Assembly: GCF_001435815.1 (NCBI RefSeq)
Contig: NZ_AZFV01000014.1
Location: forward strand, 1 to 64,000
DNA from: Companilactobacillus nantensis DSM 16982
GTDB lineage: Bacteria; Bacillota; Bacilli; Lactobacillales; Lactobacillaceae
Reading direction: 5' to 3'
DNA length: 64,000 nucleotides
Made by a program: the position numbers and the translations under genes. This document shows positions 1-7,834 of this stretch, one piece after another (positions within the stretch are counted from its first letter, which is position 1; each line of letters starts with the position of its first letter). Below the pieces are notes generated by a model that saw nothing but the letters and a program-made list of their open reading frames with translations, searched no databases and was not told where the DNA came from.

Positions 1-19
1 TTCTTGTTCCTGGAGGCGG
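1..19 (+). repeat. Right end of structured repeat (copy A, cut by window edge)
   Basis: The first 19 bases equal the 3' end of the roughly 180-bp intergenic repeat described at 13813-14401. They are identical to the last part of copy D read on its own sense strand, including the GGAGGCGG terminus. The rest of the copy lies outside the window. It sits just beyond the stop codon of the ECF gene and points toward it. Confidence 0.8.
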
Positions 20-27
20 AACCCCCA

Positions 28-639
28 CTAATTATCCAAAAACTTATTAGACTTCAAAATTGCTGTAGAAATTGCTGGTGCAATAATAATTGCTACGATC
101 ATTTCAGGTACCCCGTTTGTCCCGACGATAACCAACAATAATTTATTCAATAAGTCTGTTTGAGTAGCGTAAGCTTGTGCCATAGCACTGGCATACATTA
201 TTCTCATTAAACCTAAAACTAAGACAGTATTCGTTAATGACCCTGCTCCTGAGGCAATAGCCATTCCGAGTACTTTTTTATTTGTATGATTTTTGAACCA
301 TAAATAAATCCAGCCAGCAATCAAACCGACAATAATTCTAGGTAAAATTGCCACGATTGGATTTGTGAAAACTGTTGTATCAATAATTGATGTTGGACTA
401 GTAAAAGCACGGATAACCGTCCCTATTCCCCAAACTAAACCAACAATTGCCCCATCTTTTGGACCTAACACGATTGCGGCGACAATTACCGTAATATGGA
501 TAATTGTGATATTTATAAAGCCAGTTGGAATATATCCCAAAAACGGTACCATTGACTGTACAAAAATTATCGCAATCAACACGCCTAAAATCGCTGTCCG
601 ATATGCCTTTCTTCTCTGCAAAATACTTGTACCCCTCAT
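28..639 (-). CDS. ECF transporter S component (vitamin uptake)
   Basis: A 203-residue, very hydrophobic protein with about six membrane segments, the usual size and layout of an energy-coupling factor substrate-binding (S) component. It would bind one vitamin in the membrane and work with the shared EcfT and EcfA/A' ATPases, which are not in this window. Conserved-looking segments include the early GYIPTGFINITIIHI stretch and the later TNPIVAILPRIIVG stretch, which remind me of pantothenate-type (PanT) S components. The substrate call is a weak inference. The ATG start is preceded by AAGGA nine bases upstream. It is apparently monocistronic. Confidence 0.75.
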   Translation of the reverse strand: MRGTSILQRRKAYRTAILGVLIAIIFVQSMVPFLGYIPTGFINITIIHITVIVAAIVLGPKDGAIVGLVWGIGTVIRAFTSPTSIIDTTVFTNPIVAILPRIIVGLIAGWIYLWFKNHTNKKVLGMAIASGAGSLTNTVLVLGLMRIMYASAMAQAYATQTDLLNKLLLVIVGTNGVPEMIVAIIIAPAISTAILKSNKFLDN

Positions 640-746
640 TATGAATTTTCCTTAATTTTAACCGATTGATCATTAAAGAACAAAAAAAAATCTATGAAAT
701 AAATTTAGGGTTTGTCTTAGTTTTGGTTATAGGACCAATAAACGAC

Positions 747-789
747 AAAAGGATTAGATAAACTTTTCAGCAAAATTTATCTAACCCTT
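747..789 (-). terminator. Terminator-like hairpin after proC
   Basis: An 11-bp stem (GGTTAGATAAA with TTTATCTAATCC on the minus strand) lies just past the proC stop and is followed by a short T-rich run. Confidence 0.6.
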
Positions 790-806
790 CTATTTTCAAT
801 ACCTAA

Positions 807-1574
807 CTAGTCATTTTCAGCAGCATCAACGGCTTTGATTACTGCATTTCTAAAGCCATATTCTTCCAAAGCAGCCACGCCACGAATTGTTGAACCACCT
901 GGTGAAGTAACTTCATCTTTTAAGGCTGAGACATTCAAATCTGATTGTTTAGCTAATTTACTTGCGCCAATAGCCATTCCAATCGCTGCATCATAAGCCA
1001 ATTTACGACTCAAGCCATGCTTTACACCGGCATCACTTAAAGCTTCAATGAAGACATCTAAGAATGCAGGTGAACAGCCAGCAACTGTACCCAAGATACC
1101 TAATTCGTTTTCAGGCACTTCAACTAATTGACCTGTATAGCCAAGGACTGAACCAATTTTCTTCTTATCTTCTGGTGTAAAATCATCTGAATAAGTAATT
1201 CCGGTGAACCCAGCACCCACTTTAACTGGGGTATTAGGAATAGCATGCGCTACTTTAACATCACCTAAAATTTGCTTGAGATGAGTAACTGAAGCACTTC
1301 CGGTAAAGGCAACGATTAGTTTACCAGCAGCAATTTCTTTTAATTCTTTTGCAACACTGCTCAAAGCGTCAGCACCCACAGCGATAAAAATAATCTCTGT
1401 ATCGGCCAATTGCTTAACCTTCTTGACCATTTGAAAACCTAATTGATCACACAAAAGTTTTGTACGATTTGAACGGCCACCTTTGACGATAATGTCATCA
1501 GCATTGTAACCATTCTTTACTAGACCCGTTATAACGGCTCCACCAATACTACCTGCGCCAATAAATCCAATCAT
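807..1574 (-). CDS. proC: Pyrroline-5-carboxylate reductase
   Basis: Catalyses the last step of proline synthesis: NAD(P)H-dependent reduction of pyrroline-5-carboxylate in the cytosol. The N-terminal Rossmann motif GFIGAGSIG is at residues 3-11. The C-terminal family signature (DEVTSPGGSTIRG, then ALEEYGF) is intact, and the 255-residue length is close to the family norm. A TTG codon 21 bases further upstream would add seven residues. The ATG at 1574 is preferred because AAGGAGAA sits seven bases before it and the Rossmann motif then starts at the usual place. It stands alone. proA and proB are not in the window. Confidence 0.93.
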   Translation of the reverse strand: MIGFIGAGSIGGAVITGLVKNGYNADDIIVKGGRSNRTKLLCDQLGFQMVKKVKQLADTEIIFIAVGADALSSVAKELKEIAAGKLIVAFTGSASVTHLKQILGDVKVAHAIPNTPVKVGAGFTGITYSDDFTPEDKKKIGSVLGYTGQLVEVPENELGILGTVAGCSPAFLDVFIEALSDAGVKHGLSRKLAYDAAIGMAIGASKLAKQSDLNVSALKDEVTSPGGSTIRGVAALEEYGFRNAVIKAVDAAEND

Positions 1575-1703
1575 AATGTAATTCTCCTTTATCAAGCTTT
1601 ATATCCATTATATTAAAAGATAATTCCAGAACAAATTAAAAGCAATCATTTTTCTAACGTAAGGAATTCGTGTATCCTTTAAAATACAGAGGGGGTGAAC
1701 GAT

Positions 1704-2417
1704 ATGAAATCATATCGAACACGAGCTGAGTTAAAATACGAGGTTAAAAATTTACTCAGAGGTAATTGGAAAAAAGCCATTTTACTTTATTTAATTCCAC
1801 TGATTACTTTTATACTTACAACTGGCTACAATAACGGAAACTCCCGTTCCACTTTAAAATACACCGCTTCCAGTTTTGACGTTTGGACTTTTACCAAAGT
1901 TCTGTCATCATTTGGAATCGTCAGTTTTCTGCTTAGTTTAATATTCTTACTAATCAACTTATCAGCCAATTTTAGAGCTTTTGACTGGTTAGACGACCCT
2001 AAACTTGATTTCGAGCCCATCAAAAGTAACTTCACCTATTTCCGAAGTCCTGATTGGTGGCAACTGATTTTTATTTACGTTATTATCAATATTTTTACAT
2101 TCCTATGGACTTTGTTATTGGTCATTCCCGGCATCGTTAAGGGTATCGGCTATTCTCAAACTTACCTTGTCTATAAAGATCTGAACGACCGTGGTTTGAC
2201 TGACGGTTACTCATTAACAACTTATATCACGAAGAGTCAGCAACTAATGATGGGTAATAAATGGCGTTATTTCGTACTTCAGCTTAGTTTCCTTGGTTGG
2301 TGGATTCTGGGATTCACCACTTTAGGAATCGGATTTATTTGGATTTTTCCATACTATAAATTAACGATGGTTAACTTCTATCGTGATTTAGTTGAAAAAA
2401 ATTCGACTTATCTTTAG
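1704..2417 (+). CDS. DUF975-family integral membrane protein
   Basis: A 237-residue membrane protein. It has an N-terminal amphipathic basic stretch (SYRTRAELKYEVKNLLRGNW) followed by about five hydrophobic segments, and aromatic-rich loops such as GWWILGFTTLGIGFIWIFPYY. This matches the DUF975 family common in Lactobacillaceae, whose function is not known to me. The ATG at 1704 follows GAGGGGG with eight bases between. A GTG at 1695 overlaps that ribosome binding site and is less likely. It converges on the acetyltransferase gene, and a large hairpin lies between them. Confidence 0.75.
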   Translation: MKSYRTRAELKYEVKNLLRGNWKKAILLYLIPLITFILTTGYNNGNSRSTLKYTASSFDVWTFTKVLSSFGIVSFLLSLIFLLINLSANFRAFDWLDDPKLDFEPIKSNFTYFRSPDWWQLIFIYVIINIFTFLWTLLLVIPGIVKGIGYSQTYLVYKDLNDRGLTDGYSLTTYITKSQQLMMGNKWRYFVLQLSFLGWWILGFTTLGIGFIWIFPYYKLTMVNFYRDLVEKNSTYL

Positions 2418-2574
2418 AGTGGGACAAAATAGGTTCATTCAAGCATTAAGGCAAATAAAAGCAGTAATCCGATTTTGGATTGCTGCTCTTATTTGGTTTA
2501 AGCGGAAAAAGCTATGGTTTGTTCCACGTTTATGCTGCATATTTGGAGACAATAATAGTTTTGTCCCAAACTCT
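2417..2574. terminator. Large inverted repeat between convergent genes (GTAATCC hairpin family)
   Basis: Outer arms GAGTGGGACAAAA and TTTTGTCCCAAACTC enclose an inner hairpin built on AGTAATCC-GATTTT-GGATT. The same core occurs at 5919-6029 and 24113-24154. The downstream flank (TTTAAGCGGAAAAAGCTA then GGTTTGTTCCACG) is almost identical to the copy at 5919-6029, so this is a repeat and not only a chance terminator. It probably terminates transcription from both convergent genes. Confidence 0.65.
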
Positions 2575-2579
2575 TGTTT

Positions 2580-3107
2580 TTACTTCACGATTGCATACAA
2601 ATTTGCATCGTGAAATTTACCATTTGAATAAATTTCATCTTTTAATTGGCCTTCTAAAATAAAACCAACCTTTTGTGCAACGGCGTTACTAGCTTGGTTG
2701 ACTTGCTCTGCCAGTAATTTAATCTTATGCAAGTTCAGTTCATCAAAACCAATTTCGAGTAATTTTTGCAGGCAATCAGTCATAACGCCGTTACCTTGAT
2801 ACTCGCCACCTAGCCAATAACCGACTTCGGCATGTTGGTCATCAGGATCAATATTATGAAGGTCAATCATCCCTACTGCTTTACCATCAATAACAATACT
2901 GGCATTCCAAAGTTTATTTTCTTCCATTCGTCCTTGACAATATGTCAAAAAGGCACGTTCATCCTCAACTGATTTGGTGGAATCGCCCCAAGGCATAAAC
3001 TTAGCTAATTGTGGACGAGTCTTTTCAATTTGATCATACAAGCTTTCGGCATCCTTGGGATCAACCAATCGTAATTTCACATTTGATCGAACGGTCCATT
3101 CCTCCAT
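2580..3107 (-). CDS. GNAT-family N-acetyltransferase (RimJ/RimL type)
   Basis: A 175-residue single-domain GNAT protein that would transfer acetyl from acetyl-CoA to an amine. The acetyl-CoA loop is visible as EYQGNGVMT around residues 101-109, preceded by the beta-4 stretch HAEVGYWLGG. The C-terminal part (NLHKIKLLAEQVNQASNAVAQKVGF) is typical of RimJ/RimL-like ribosomal-protein or small-molecule acetyltransferases. The substrate cannot be read from sequence. The start ATG follows GAAGGTGA. The next gene upstream on the same strand is the MerR regulator, 18 bp away, so the pair may be co-transcribed. Confidence 0.85.
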   Translation of the reverse strand: MEEWTVRSNVKLRLVDPKDAESLYDQIEKTRPQLAKFMPWGDSTKSVEDERAFLTYCQGRMEENKLWNASIVIDGKAVGMIDLHNIDPDDQHAEVGYWLGGEYQGNGVMTDCLQKLLEIGFDELNLHKIKLLAEQVNQASNAVAQKVGFILEGQLKDEIYSNGKFHDANLYAIVK

Positions 3108-3125
3108 AACATCACCTTCATTTAA

Positions 3126-3545
3126 TTATTTTGTATATCGGTATACCACATCGTGCAATAACTGTACAACATCGGTCTGTGCTTTATCGTTATAATATTT
3201 TGCAAACCGAGGGTCAGCCAAGTACATATCGACTAAGCCGCGGTGGGCTGCTGGTTTGTATTCAGGCCAAGTAAATTCAAGCCATTGCTTGTGTGCTTGA
3301 TAAATTTTTTCAGCCAGTGCCGAATCCAAATTTGGTTGTTTCTTAAATTCAACTAAATATGCAATTAATTGTGCTTCGATTTTTTTCATCGTTTCAAAAT
3401 CATTTTCACTTAAATTGGCAAACTTTTGATTAGATTGTTGAACCGTTTGTTCACCATATTTTTTTCGAATTTCCGTCCCATAATTAGTTTCGTTCTTAGA
3501 AAGTTGTTGTTGTTTAAATGCTTGGAACTTTTCTGTATCTGTCAT
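3126..3545 (-). CDS. Possible internal translation product: free TipAS domain
   Basis: In frame with the MerR gene, an ATG at 3545 is preceded by GAGGAG with eight bases between, stronger than the site of the full-length start. Translation from here gives 139 residues beginning MTDTEKFQAFKQQQ, exactly the ligand-binding half without the DNA-binding half. Streptomyces tipA is known to make such a short form from an internal start. Whether it happens here is inference. Confidence 0.45.
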   Translation of the reverse strand: MTDTEKFQAFKQQQLSKNETNYGTEIRKKYGEQTVQQSNQKFANLSENDFETMKKIEAQLIAYLVEFKKQPNLDSALAEKIYQAHKQWLEFTWPEYKPAAHRGLVDMYLADPRFAKYYNDKAQTDVVQLLHDVVYRYTK

Positions 3546-3884
3546 TGTTATTTCTCCTCGATAATCTTTAATCGTCTGATCAATATTTGTTAGGAGCGTT
3601 TCAATCTCGATTTGCTTGTCTAGCAACATTTGGCGTTGGTCTTCAAGAGCCTGCAGGCGTGAAAAATTTGGGTCATTCAAAAGTTGTTTGATCTTTCCAA
3701 GCGGAAAATTTAGAGCACGATAATACATAATTTGTTGTAATGTATCTACATTTTTTTCATCATAAATTCGATAATTACTTTTATTAATTTCGTTCGGTTT
3801 CAGCAAATCTATTTGATCGTAATATCTCAATGTACGCGTACTAATACCAGCCAATTCAGCTAATTTTTTTATTGTATATTTCAT
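3126..3884 (-). CDS. MerR-family regulator with C-terminal TipAS drug-binding domain
   Basis: A 252-residue protein. Residues 1-70 are a MerR winged helix (YTIKKLAELAGISTRTLRYYDQ). A coiled-coil dimer helix follows (about 70-110), and residues from about 114 to the end form a TipAS-like helical domain that in known relatives binds thiopeptides or other drugs. The ATG at 3884 follows GGAG by eight bases. A longer reading to 3998 would run through the promoter and is rejected. A well-placed ribosome binding site precedes an internal ATG at 3545, so a free TipAS domain may also be made. The acetyltransferase downstream may be its target, but this is inference. Confidence 0.88.
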   Translation of the reverse strand: MKYTIKKLAELAGISTRTLRYYDQIDLLKPNEINKSNYRIYDEKNVDTLQQIMYYRALNFPLGKIKQLLNDPNFSRLQALEDQRQMLLDKQIEIETLLTNIDQTIKDYRGEITMTDTEKFQAFKQQQLSKNETNYGTEIRKKYGEQTVQQSNQKFANLSENDFETMKKIEAQLIAYLVEFKKQPNLDSALAEKIYQAHKQWLEFTWPEYKPAAHRGLVDMYLADPRFAKYYNDKAQTDVVQLLHDVVYRYTK

Positions 3885-3907
3885 AAGCAACACTCCTAAC
3901 AATTTGC

Positions 3908-3938
3908 ATTCTAAAGGTTTACGCCACGTCAAGGTCAA
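3908..3938 (-). promoter_or_regulatory. MerR-type promoter/operator with 19-bp spacer
   Basis: On the minus strand, -35 TTGACC and -10 TAGAAT are separated by exactly 19 bases. This is the over-long spacing typical of MerR-controlled promoters. The spacer contains the near-palindrome TTGACG-TGG-CGTAAA. It lies directly before the MerR gene, so autoregulation is likely. Confidence 0.75.
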
Positions 3939-4018
3939 GTAAAACCGGTAAAAATTGCCCACATTTTTCATGTTTCCTGTTAAGATAGGGGTTAACAATT
4001 ATTAGGTGGGTGACTATA

Positions 4019-4828
4019 TTGAATGAATTTACTCAAGTTTTAACTATCGCTGGTTCCGACTCTGATGGAAGTGCCGGAGCACAAGCTGATTTAAAGACAT
4101 TTATGGCTTGCGGAACATACGGAATGTCCGTATTAACTGCCGCTGTTGCTGGTAATTCATACGGAATACACGACAGTGTAAATATGCCAACTAGTTTTAT
4201 CCAAAGCCAAATCAAAGATATCAAAGATGACTTTAAAGTCTCAGCTTTTAAGACTGGTATGTTATCTGATTCAGAAATTATTCACACAGTAGCTGAAGAA
4301 ATCAAGGACAAACCTTTTGGTACATTTGTTCTTGACCCCGTTATTATCACTAAACATGGTGCAATGCTACTCGAAGCCGAAGCTTACCAAACTCTGATCG
4401 ACGAATTATTCCCACTTGCCGATCTGATTACACCTAATTTCTACGAAGCTAAAAAGCTTTCTGGCTTAGAATTGGAAAATAAAGAAGAAATTATTAAGGC
4501 TGCGCATAAATTACGCAAATTAGGGCCAAAAAATATTATGATAAAGGGTGAACATAGTGACGACTCAATTTCTGAAGTTGAAGACTACGTTCTACTAGAA
4601 GATGGCCAATCGTTCTGGATCTCTGAACCATATGTAAAAACTGATCACATTAATGGTACTGGTGATACATTGTCATCATGTATTGTTGCTGAAGTTGCTA
4701 AGGGTCAAAGTATGGAAGATGCTATCAAAACTGCAAAAACATTTACTTACAATGCTATTAAACATGAAATCGCTGTAGGACATAAATATGGTCCTATTAA
4801 CCATTTTATAAAGGATGATATACAATAG
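4019..4828 (+). CDS. ThiD/PdxK-type hydroxymethylpyrimidine or pyridoxine kinase
   Basis: A 269-residue ribokinase-fold kinase. The N-terminal GSDSDGSAGAQADLKTF matches the ThiD/PdxK substrate motif GSDxxGGAGIQADLKTF, with Ser in place of the second Gly. The C-terminal GTGD catalytic motif (HINGTGDTLSS) is intact. The Bacillus relative phosphorylates pyridoxine-type substrates, while true ThiD phosphorylates hydroxymethylpyrimidine for thiamine. No thiamine genes are adjacent, so a B6 salvage role is at least as likely. The start is TTG at 4019, with AGGTGG nine bases upstream. A GTG at 4010 abuts the ribosome binding site and is rejected. Confidence 0.82.
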   Translation: MNEFTQVLTIAGSDSDGSAGAQADLKTFMACGTYGMSVLTAAVAGNSYGIHDSVNMPTSFIQSQIKDIKDDFKVSAFKTGMLSDSEIIHTVAEEIKDKPFGTFVLDPVIITKHGAMLLEAEAYQTLIDELFPLADLITPNFYEAKKLSGLELENKEEIIKAAHKLRKLGPKNIMIKGEHSDDSISEVEDYVLLEDGQSFWISEPYVKTDHINGTGDTLSSCIVAEVAKGQSMEDAIKTAKTFTYNAIKHEIAVGHKYGPINHFIKDDIQ

Positions 4829-4857
4829 TATTTGTCAGTAAAATTGGAGGTTTATTT

Positions 4858-5907
4858 ATGGTAAGAATAACAAAAATTTCTGCCGGAATTTTATTACTTA
4901 TACTATCAATTATTTTAATGATTAAATCAGGCTTTGAAGGCTTCATTGCAGCACTAGTTGGTACTGGTGCAATCGGTGGTGCAGCAGGAATCTTAATGGC
5001 TATTACTTACATTATTTCTGCCGCTATTTACATTTTGACCAACCGAACTTACAGTATCGTGCCTGACATCGTCGGATTTGTCATCCTAATCCTCGGTGGC
5101 TTGATGGGACTATTCAATGCCAACATGCCTGGAGCTGGCTTTCTTAAAATTTGGGCTTGGGTCGGAATTATTATTGGTGCAATCGATTTAATTATTGTAA
5201 TTGTCGATATGGTCATGAATCCTGCTCCCGAAGAGGAACCAGAGGAACAATATGACAATAACAATCAATTTAATAATCAACCAAATAATCAGTTCAATCA
5301 GCAGCCACAATTTGACCAACAAAATCAATTTAATCAGCAACAAAATTACGGTTATAATTCTTACCAGAACAATAACCAAGGATTTAACCAAAACCAAGGT
5401 CAAAATCCTAACCAATTTCAAGCAAATCAAAATGGTCAATTCAATCAACCAAATCAATTTAATCAGCAACAAAACCAAATGAACCAACAACAACCTATGA
5501 ATCAAAATGGAAATTTCAATAATGGTAACTTTAATCAGCAGCCAATGAACAATAATCAAATGAACAACGGCTACAATAACCAAGGACAATTTCCAAATCA
5601 GAATCAAAACATGAATCAACAACCTATGAACCAAAGACGAGGCAATTTCCAACAACCTCAAGTTAATAATCAATTTAACAATCCTAACCAGTACAATAAT
5701 GGTCAAGGACAGTTCAATCAACCAAATCAAAACTTTGCACCAAATAATCGTAATTTCAATCAACAGCCTAACAATTTGAATAACCAAAACAACCAAGCTA
5801 ATCAGCAATTTGGTCAAGGCAATCAAATGCAATTGGGTGCTCCACAACAACAACCAAATCAAAATCCTAATAACATGAACCGAACAAGAAGTCGCAGTCA
5901 TCATTAG
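4858..5907 (+). CDS. Four-segment membrane protein with Asn/Gln-rich low-complexity tail
   Basis: A 349-residue protein in two parts. Residues 1-125 contain about four hydrophobic segments with Gly-rich loops (GALVGTGAIGGAAG-like), giving a small membrane anchor. After an acidic linker (EEEPEEQ), residues 135 to about 340 are almost only Asn, Gln, Phe, Pro, Met and Gly, built from irregular repeats such as FNQPNQFNQQ. The protein ends in a basic RTRSRSHH. I do not recognise the family. The tail has the composition of prion-like or phase-separating regions. The ATG follows GGAGG. It lies 30 bp after the kinase gene and may share its transcript. Confidence 0.7.
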   Translation: MVRITKISAGILLLILSIILMIKSGFEGFIAALVGTGAIGGAAGILMAITYIISAAIYILTNRTYSIVPDIVGFVILILGGLMGLFNANMPGAGFLKIWAWVGIIIGAIDLIIVIVDMVMNPAPEEEPEEQYDNNNQFNNQPNNQFNQQPQFDQQNQFNQQQNYGYNSYQNNNQGFNQNQGQNPNQFQANQNGQFNQPNQFNQQQNQMNQQQPMNQNGNFNNGNFNQQPMNNNQMNNGYNNQGQFPNQNQNMNQQPMNQRRGNFQQPQVNNQFNNPNQYNNGQGQFNQPNQNFAPNNRNFNQQPNNLNNQNNQANQQFGQGNQMQLGAPQQQPNQNPNNMNRTRSRSHH

Positions 5908-5918
5908 GAACTTAAGAG

Positions 5919-6029
5919 CGTGGAACAAACTAGGTTCATTCGAACATTAAACCAAATAAGAGCAGTAATCCAAAATCGGATTACTGCTCTTATTTGGTTT
6001 AAGCGGAAAAAGCTAGGGTTTGTTCCACG
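5919..6029. terminator. Two-tier hairpin (GTAATCC hairpin family)
   Basis: Outer arms CGTGGAACAAAC and GTTTGTTCCACG are perfectly complementary. Inside is a perfect 25-bp hairpin (5947-5971 with 5978-6002) with loop AAAATC. The core is shared with 2417-2574 and 24113-24154. It probably terminates the transcript of the Asn/Gln-rich gene, but its size and repetition exceed an ordinary terminator. Confidence 0.75.
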
Positions 6030-6391
6030 TTTATGAAAGCAGTTATGTCACAGCCCCTTTGGCACCATTTTTCTACAAAAATAATGGTATTAATTATTAT
6101 TATTTTTCTAAAATGGCAACCTTTTCATTTTCGTAAAATTTCTTTATGAATAATGGTCAGAATATCGTTTTGAAACGTTTATATTCTATATATAAGAACA
6201 ATATATAGATTTATCTTTTTTATTTAACAAGTTCAGTTTTTTTATGACATGAAAGTACTGTGAAATCTGAGTTTTCATGCTGATGGAAGCGATTTTTTCA
6301 CAAGTATAATTCTTGCTAAACAATTTAATTAATCATATGATAAACCTGTATATATTAGGGTATAAATTTATGTTTTAAGGAGGTTATCACC
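6030..6391 (+). promoter_or_regulatory. cyd upstream region with inverted repeats
   Basis: About 360 bp without a gene, ahead of cydA. A TATAAT is at 6305-6310, without a good -35. Two complementary half-sites, TGTGAAA (6259-6265) and TTTCACA (6296-6302), flank the -35 area and resemble halves of a Rex redox-sensor operator. The spacing is not the canonical one. A perfect palindrome CTATATAT/ATATATAG lies near 6190-6213. A strong AAGGAGG precedes cydA. Regulator assignments are tentative. Confidence 0.4.
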
Positions 6392-7834
6392 ATGCTCAGT
6401 GTTGGTTTAAGCATTGTCTCTTTGGCACGTTTTCAATTTGCTATGACAACTGTCTTCCACTTCTTCTTTGTTCCATTTTCAATCGGAATGGGCTTTCTAG
6501 TTGCTATCATGGAAACTATTTACGCTGTCAAAAAAGATAAAGTTTACTTAGATATGGCGAAGTTCTGGGGAAAGATTTTTCTATTGAGCTTTGCTGTTGG
6601 TATTGTTACTGGTATTATTCAAGAATTCCAATTCGGTATGAATTGGTCTGAATACTCACGTTTCATGGGTGATGTGTTCGGTGCTCCACTTGCTATTGAA
6701 GCATTGTTGGCATTCTTCATTGAATCAGTCTTCATCGGTATTTGGATGTTTACTTGGGATCGTTTCAAACCAGGTGTTCATGCTTTTATGATTTGGATGA
6801 CTTCAATTGGTACCATGCTTTCAGCTATTTGGATTTTAGCTGCTAATAGTTTCATGCAACATCCTACAGGGTTCAAAATCAATAACGCAACTGGTCGTGT
6901 TCAACTGACAGACTTTGGTGCTGTAATTGGCAATCCACAGCTTTGGAGAGTCTTCCCACACGTTATCATTGCTGCCTTTATGACTGCTGCTGTTGTTATT
7001 ACAGGTATGAGTGCTTATGGACTTTTGCGTAAGAAGAAGAATGAAAATCATTTCTTCAAGACTTCCTTACGTTTTGGTCTTTGGGCAAGTTTAATTTTTG
7101 CTATTTTATCCGCTGGTGCCGGAGATCTTCAAACGCAACAAATTATCAAAGATCAACCAATGAAATTTGCTGCAACTGAAGGTATTTACGAAGACACCAA
7201 AGATCCTGCACCTTGGACGGTTGTTGAATTAATCAACGCCAAAGATCACAAGGCCAGCGGTCAACTTGAAGTTCCCGGTGTTTTAAGTATCTTGGCTTAC
7301 CACAGATTAAGTGGCTCAGTTAAAGGTATGAACACTATTAATAAAGAAATGCATGCTAAATACGACAAGCAATTTGGTAAGAATATGGATTACTACGTTC
7401 CACCTAAGACTCTTTTCTGGAGCTTTAGAGTTATGACTGGTATCGATGCGCTTATCATGTTGGTTTCACTTGTTGGTTTGATCTTCTCACGTAAGAAGAA
7501 AGATACCATTGAAAGCCACAAGTGGATGTTAGTCATCTTGGGTCTATGTATTTGGGTTCCATTTATCGGTAATTCAGCCGGTTGGTTCATTACTGAATTT
7601 GGTCGTTACCCATGGATTGTTTACGGACTATTCACAATTGCCCAAGCGGTTTCACCAACTTCAACTGTCGCTACATTACTATTTAGTAATATTGTTTACT
7701 TCTTGCTCTTTACACTTTTGGGTGGCGTTATGATTTGGTACAGCAGACAAACACTTCATCATGGACCATATTATGAAGAAGCAGATTCCAAACAAAACGT
7801 CGATCCATTTGCAAAGGAGGCGTTTGGAAAATGA
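6392..7834 (+). CDS. cydA: Cytochrome bd quinol oxidase subunit I
   Basis: Membrane subunit of the bd-type terminal oxidase that oxidises menaquinol and reduces oxygen to water. It carries the haem ligands and the quinol site. The N-terminal haem b595 histidine is visible in TTVFHFFFVPFSIGMGF (His23). The family motif GRYPW (FGRYPWIVYG) is intact near residue 405. At 480 residues it is a short-Q-loop, Firmicutes-type CydA with about nine membrane segments. It starts the cydABCD operon and overlaps cydB by four bases. No haem synthesis genes are near, so activity would need external haem. Confidence 0.96.
   Translation: MLSVGLSIVSLARFQFAMTTVFHFFFVPFSIGMGFLVAIMETIYAVKKDKVYLDMAKFWGKIFLLSFAVGIVTGIIQEFQFGMNWSEYSRFMGDVFGAPLAIEALLAFFIESVFIGIWMFTWDRFKPGVHAFMIWMTSIGTMLSAIWILAANSFMQHPTGFKINNATGRVQLTDFGAVIGNPQLWRVFPHVIIAAFMTAAVVITGMSAYGLLRKKKNENHFFKTSLRFGLWASLIFAILSAGAGDLQTQQIIKDQPMKFAATEGIYEDTKDPAPWTVVELINAKDHKASGQLEVPGVLSILAYHRLSGSVKGMNTINKEMHAKYDKQFGKNMDYYVPPKTLFWSFRVMTGIDALIMLVSLVGLIFSRKKKDTIESHKWMLVILGLCIWVPFIGNSAGWFITEFGRYPWIVYGLFTIAQAVSPTSTVATLLFSNIVYFLLFTLLGGVMIWYSRQTLHHGPYYEEADSKQNVDPFAKEAFGK

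Noticed and set aside
5188-5928. Long antisense frame rich in Leu and Ile opposite the Asn/Gln-rich gene
   Set aside because: It is the reverse complement of Asn/Gln codons (AAT/CAA give ATT/TTG) and an artefact of that composition.
5919-6029. Possible parS half-sites (CGTGGAACA / TGTTCCACG) in the hairpin
   Set aside because: Only half of the 16-bp site is present on each side. The sequence is explained by the complementary outer arms of the hairpin.
6167-6185. cre-like site around TTTTGAAACGTTTATA upstream of cydA
   Set aside because: Only about 9 of 14 positions agree with the consensus, too weak for a call in AT-rich DNA.
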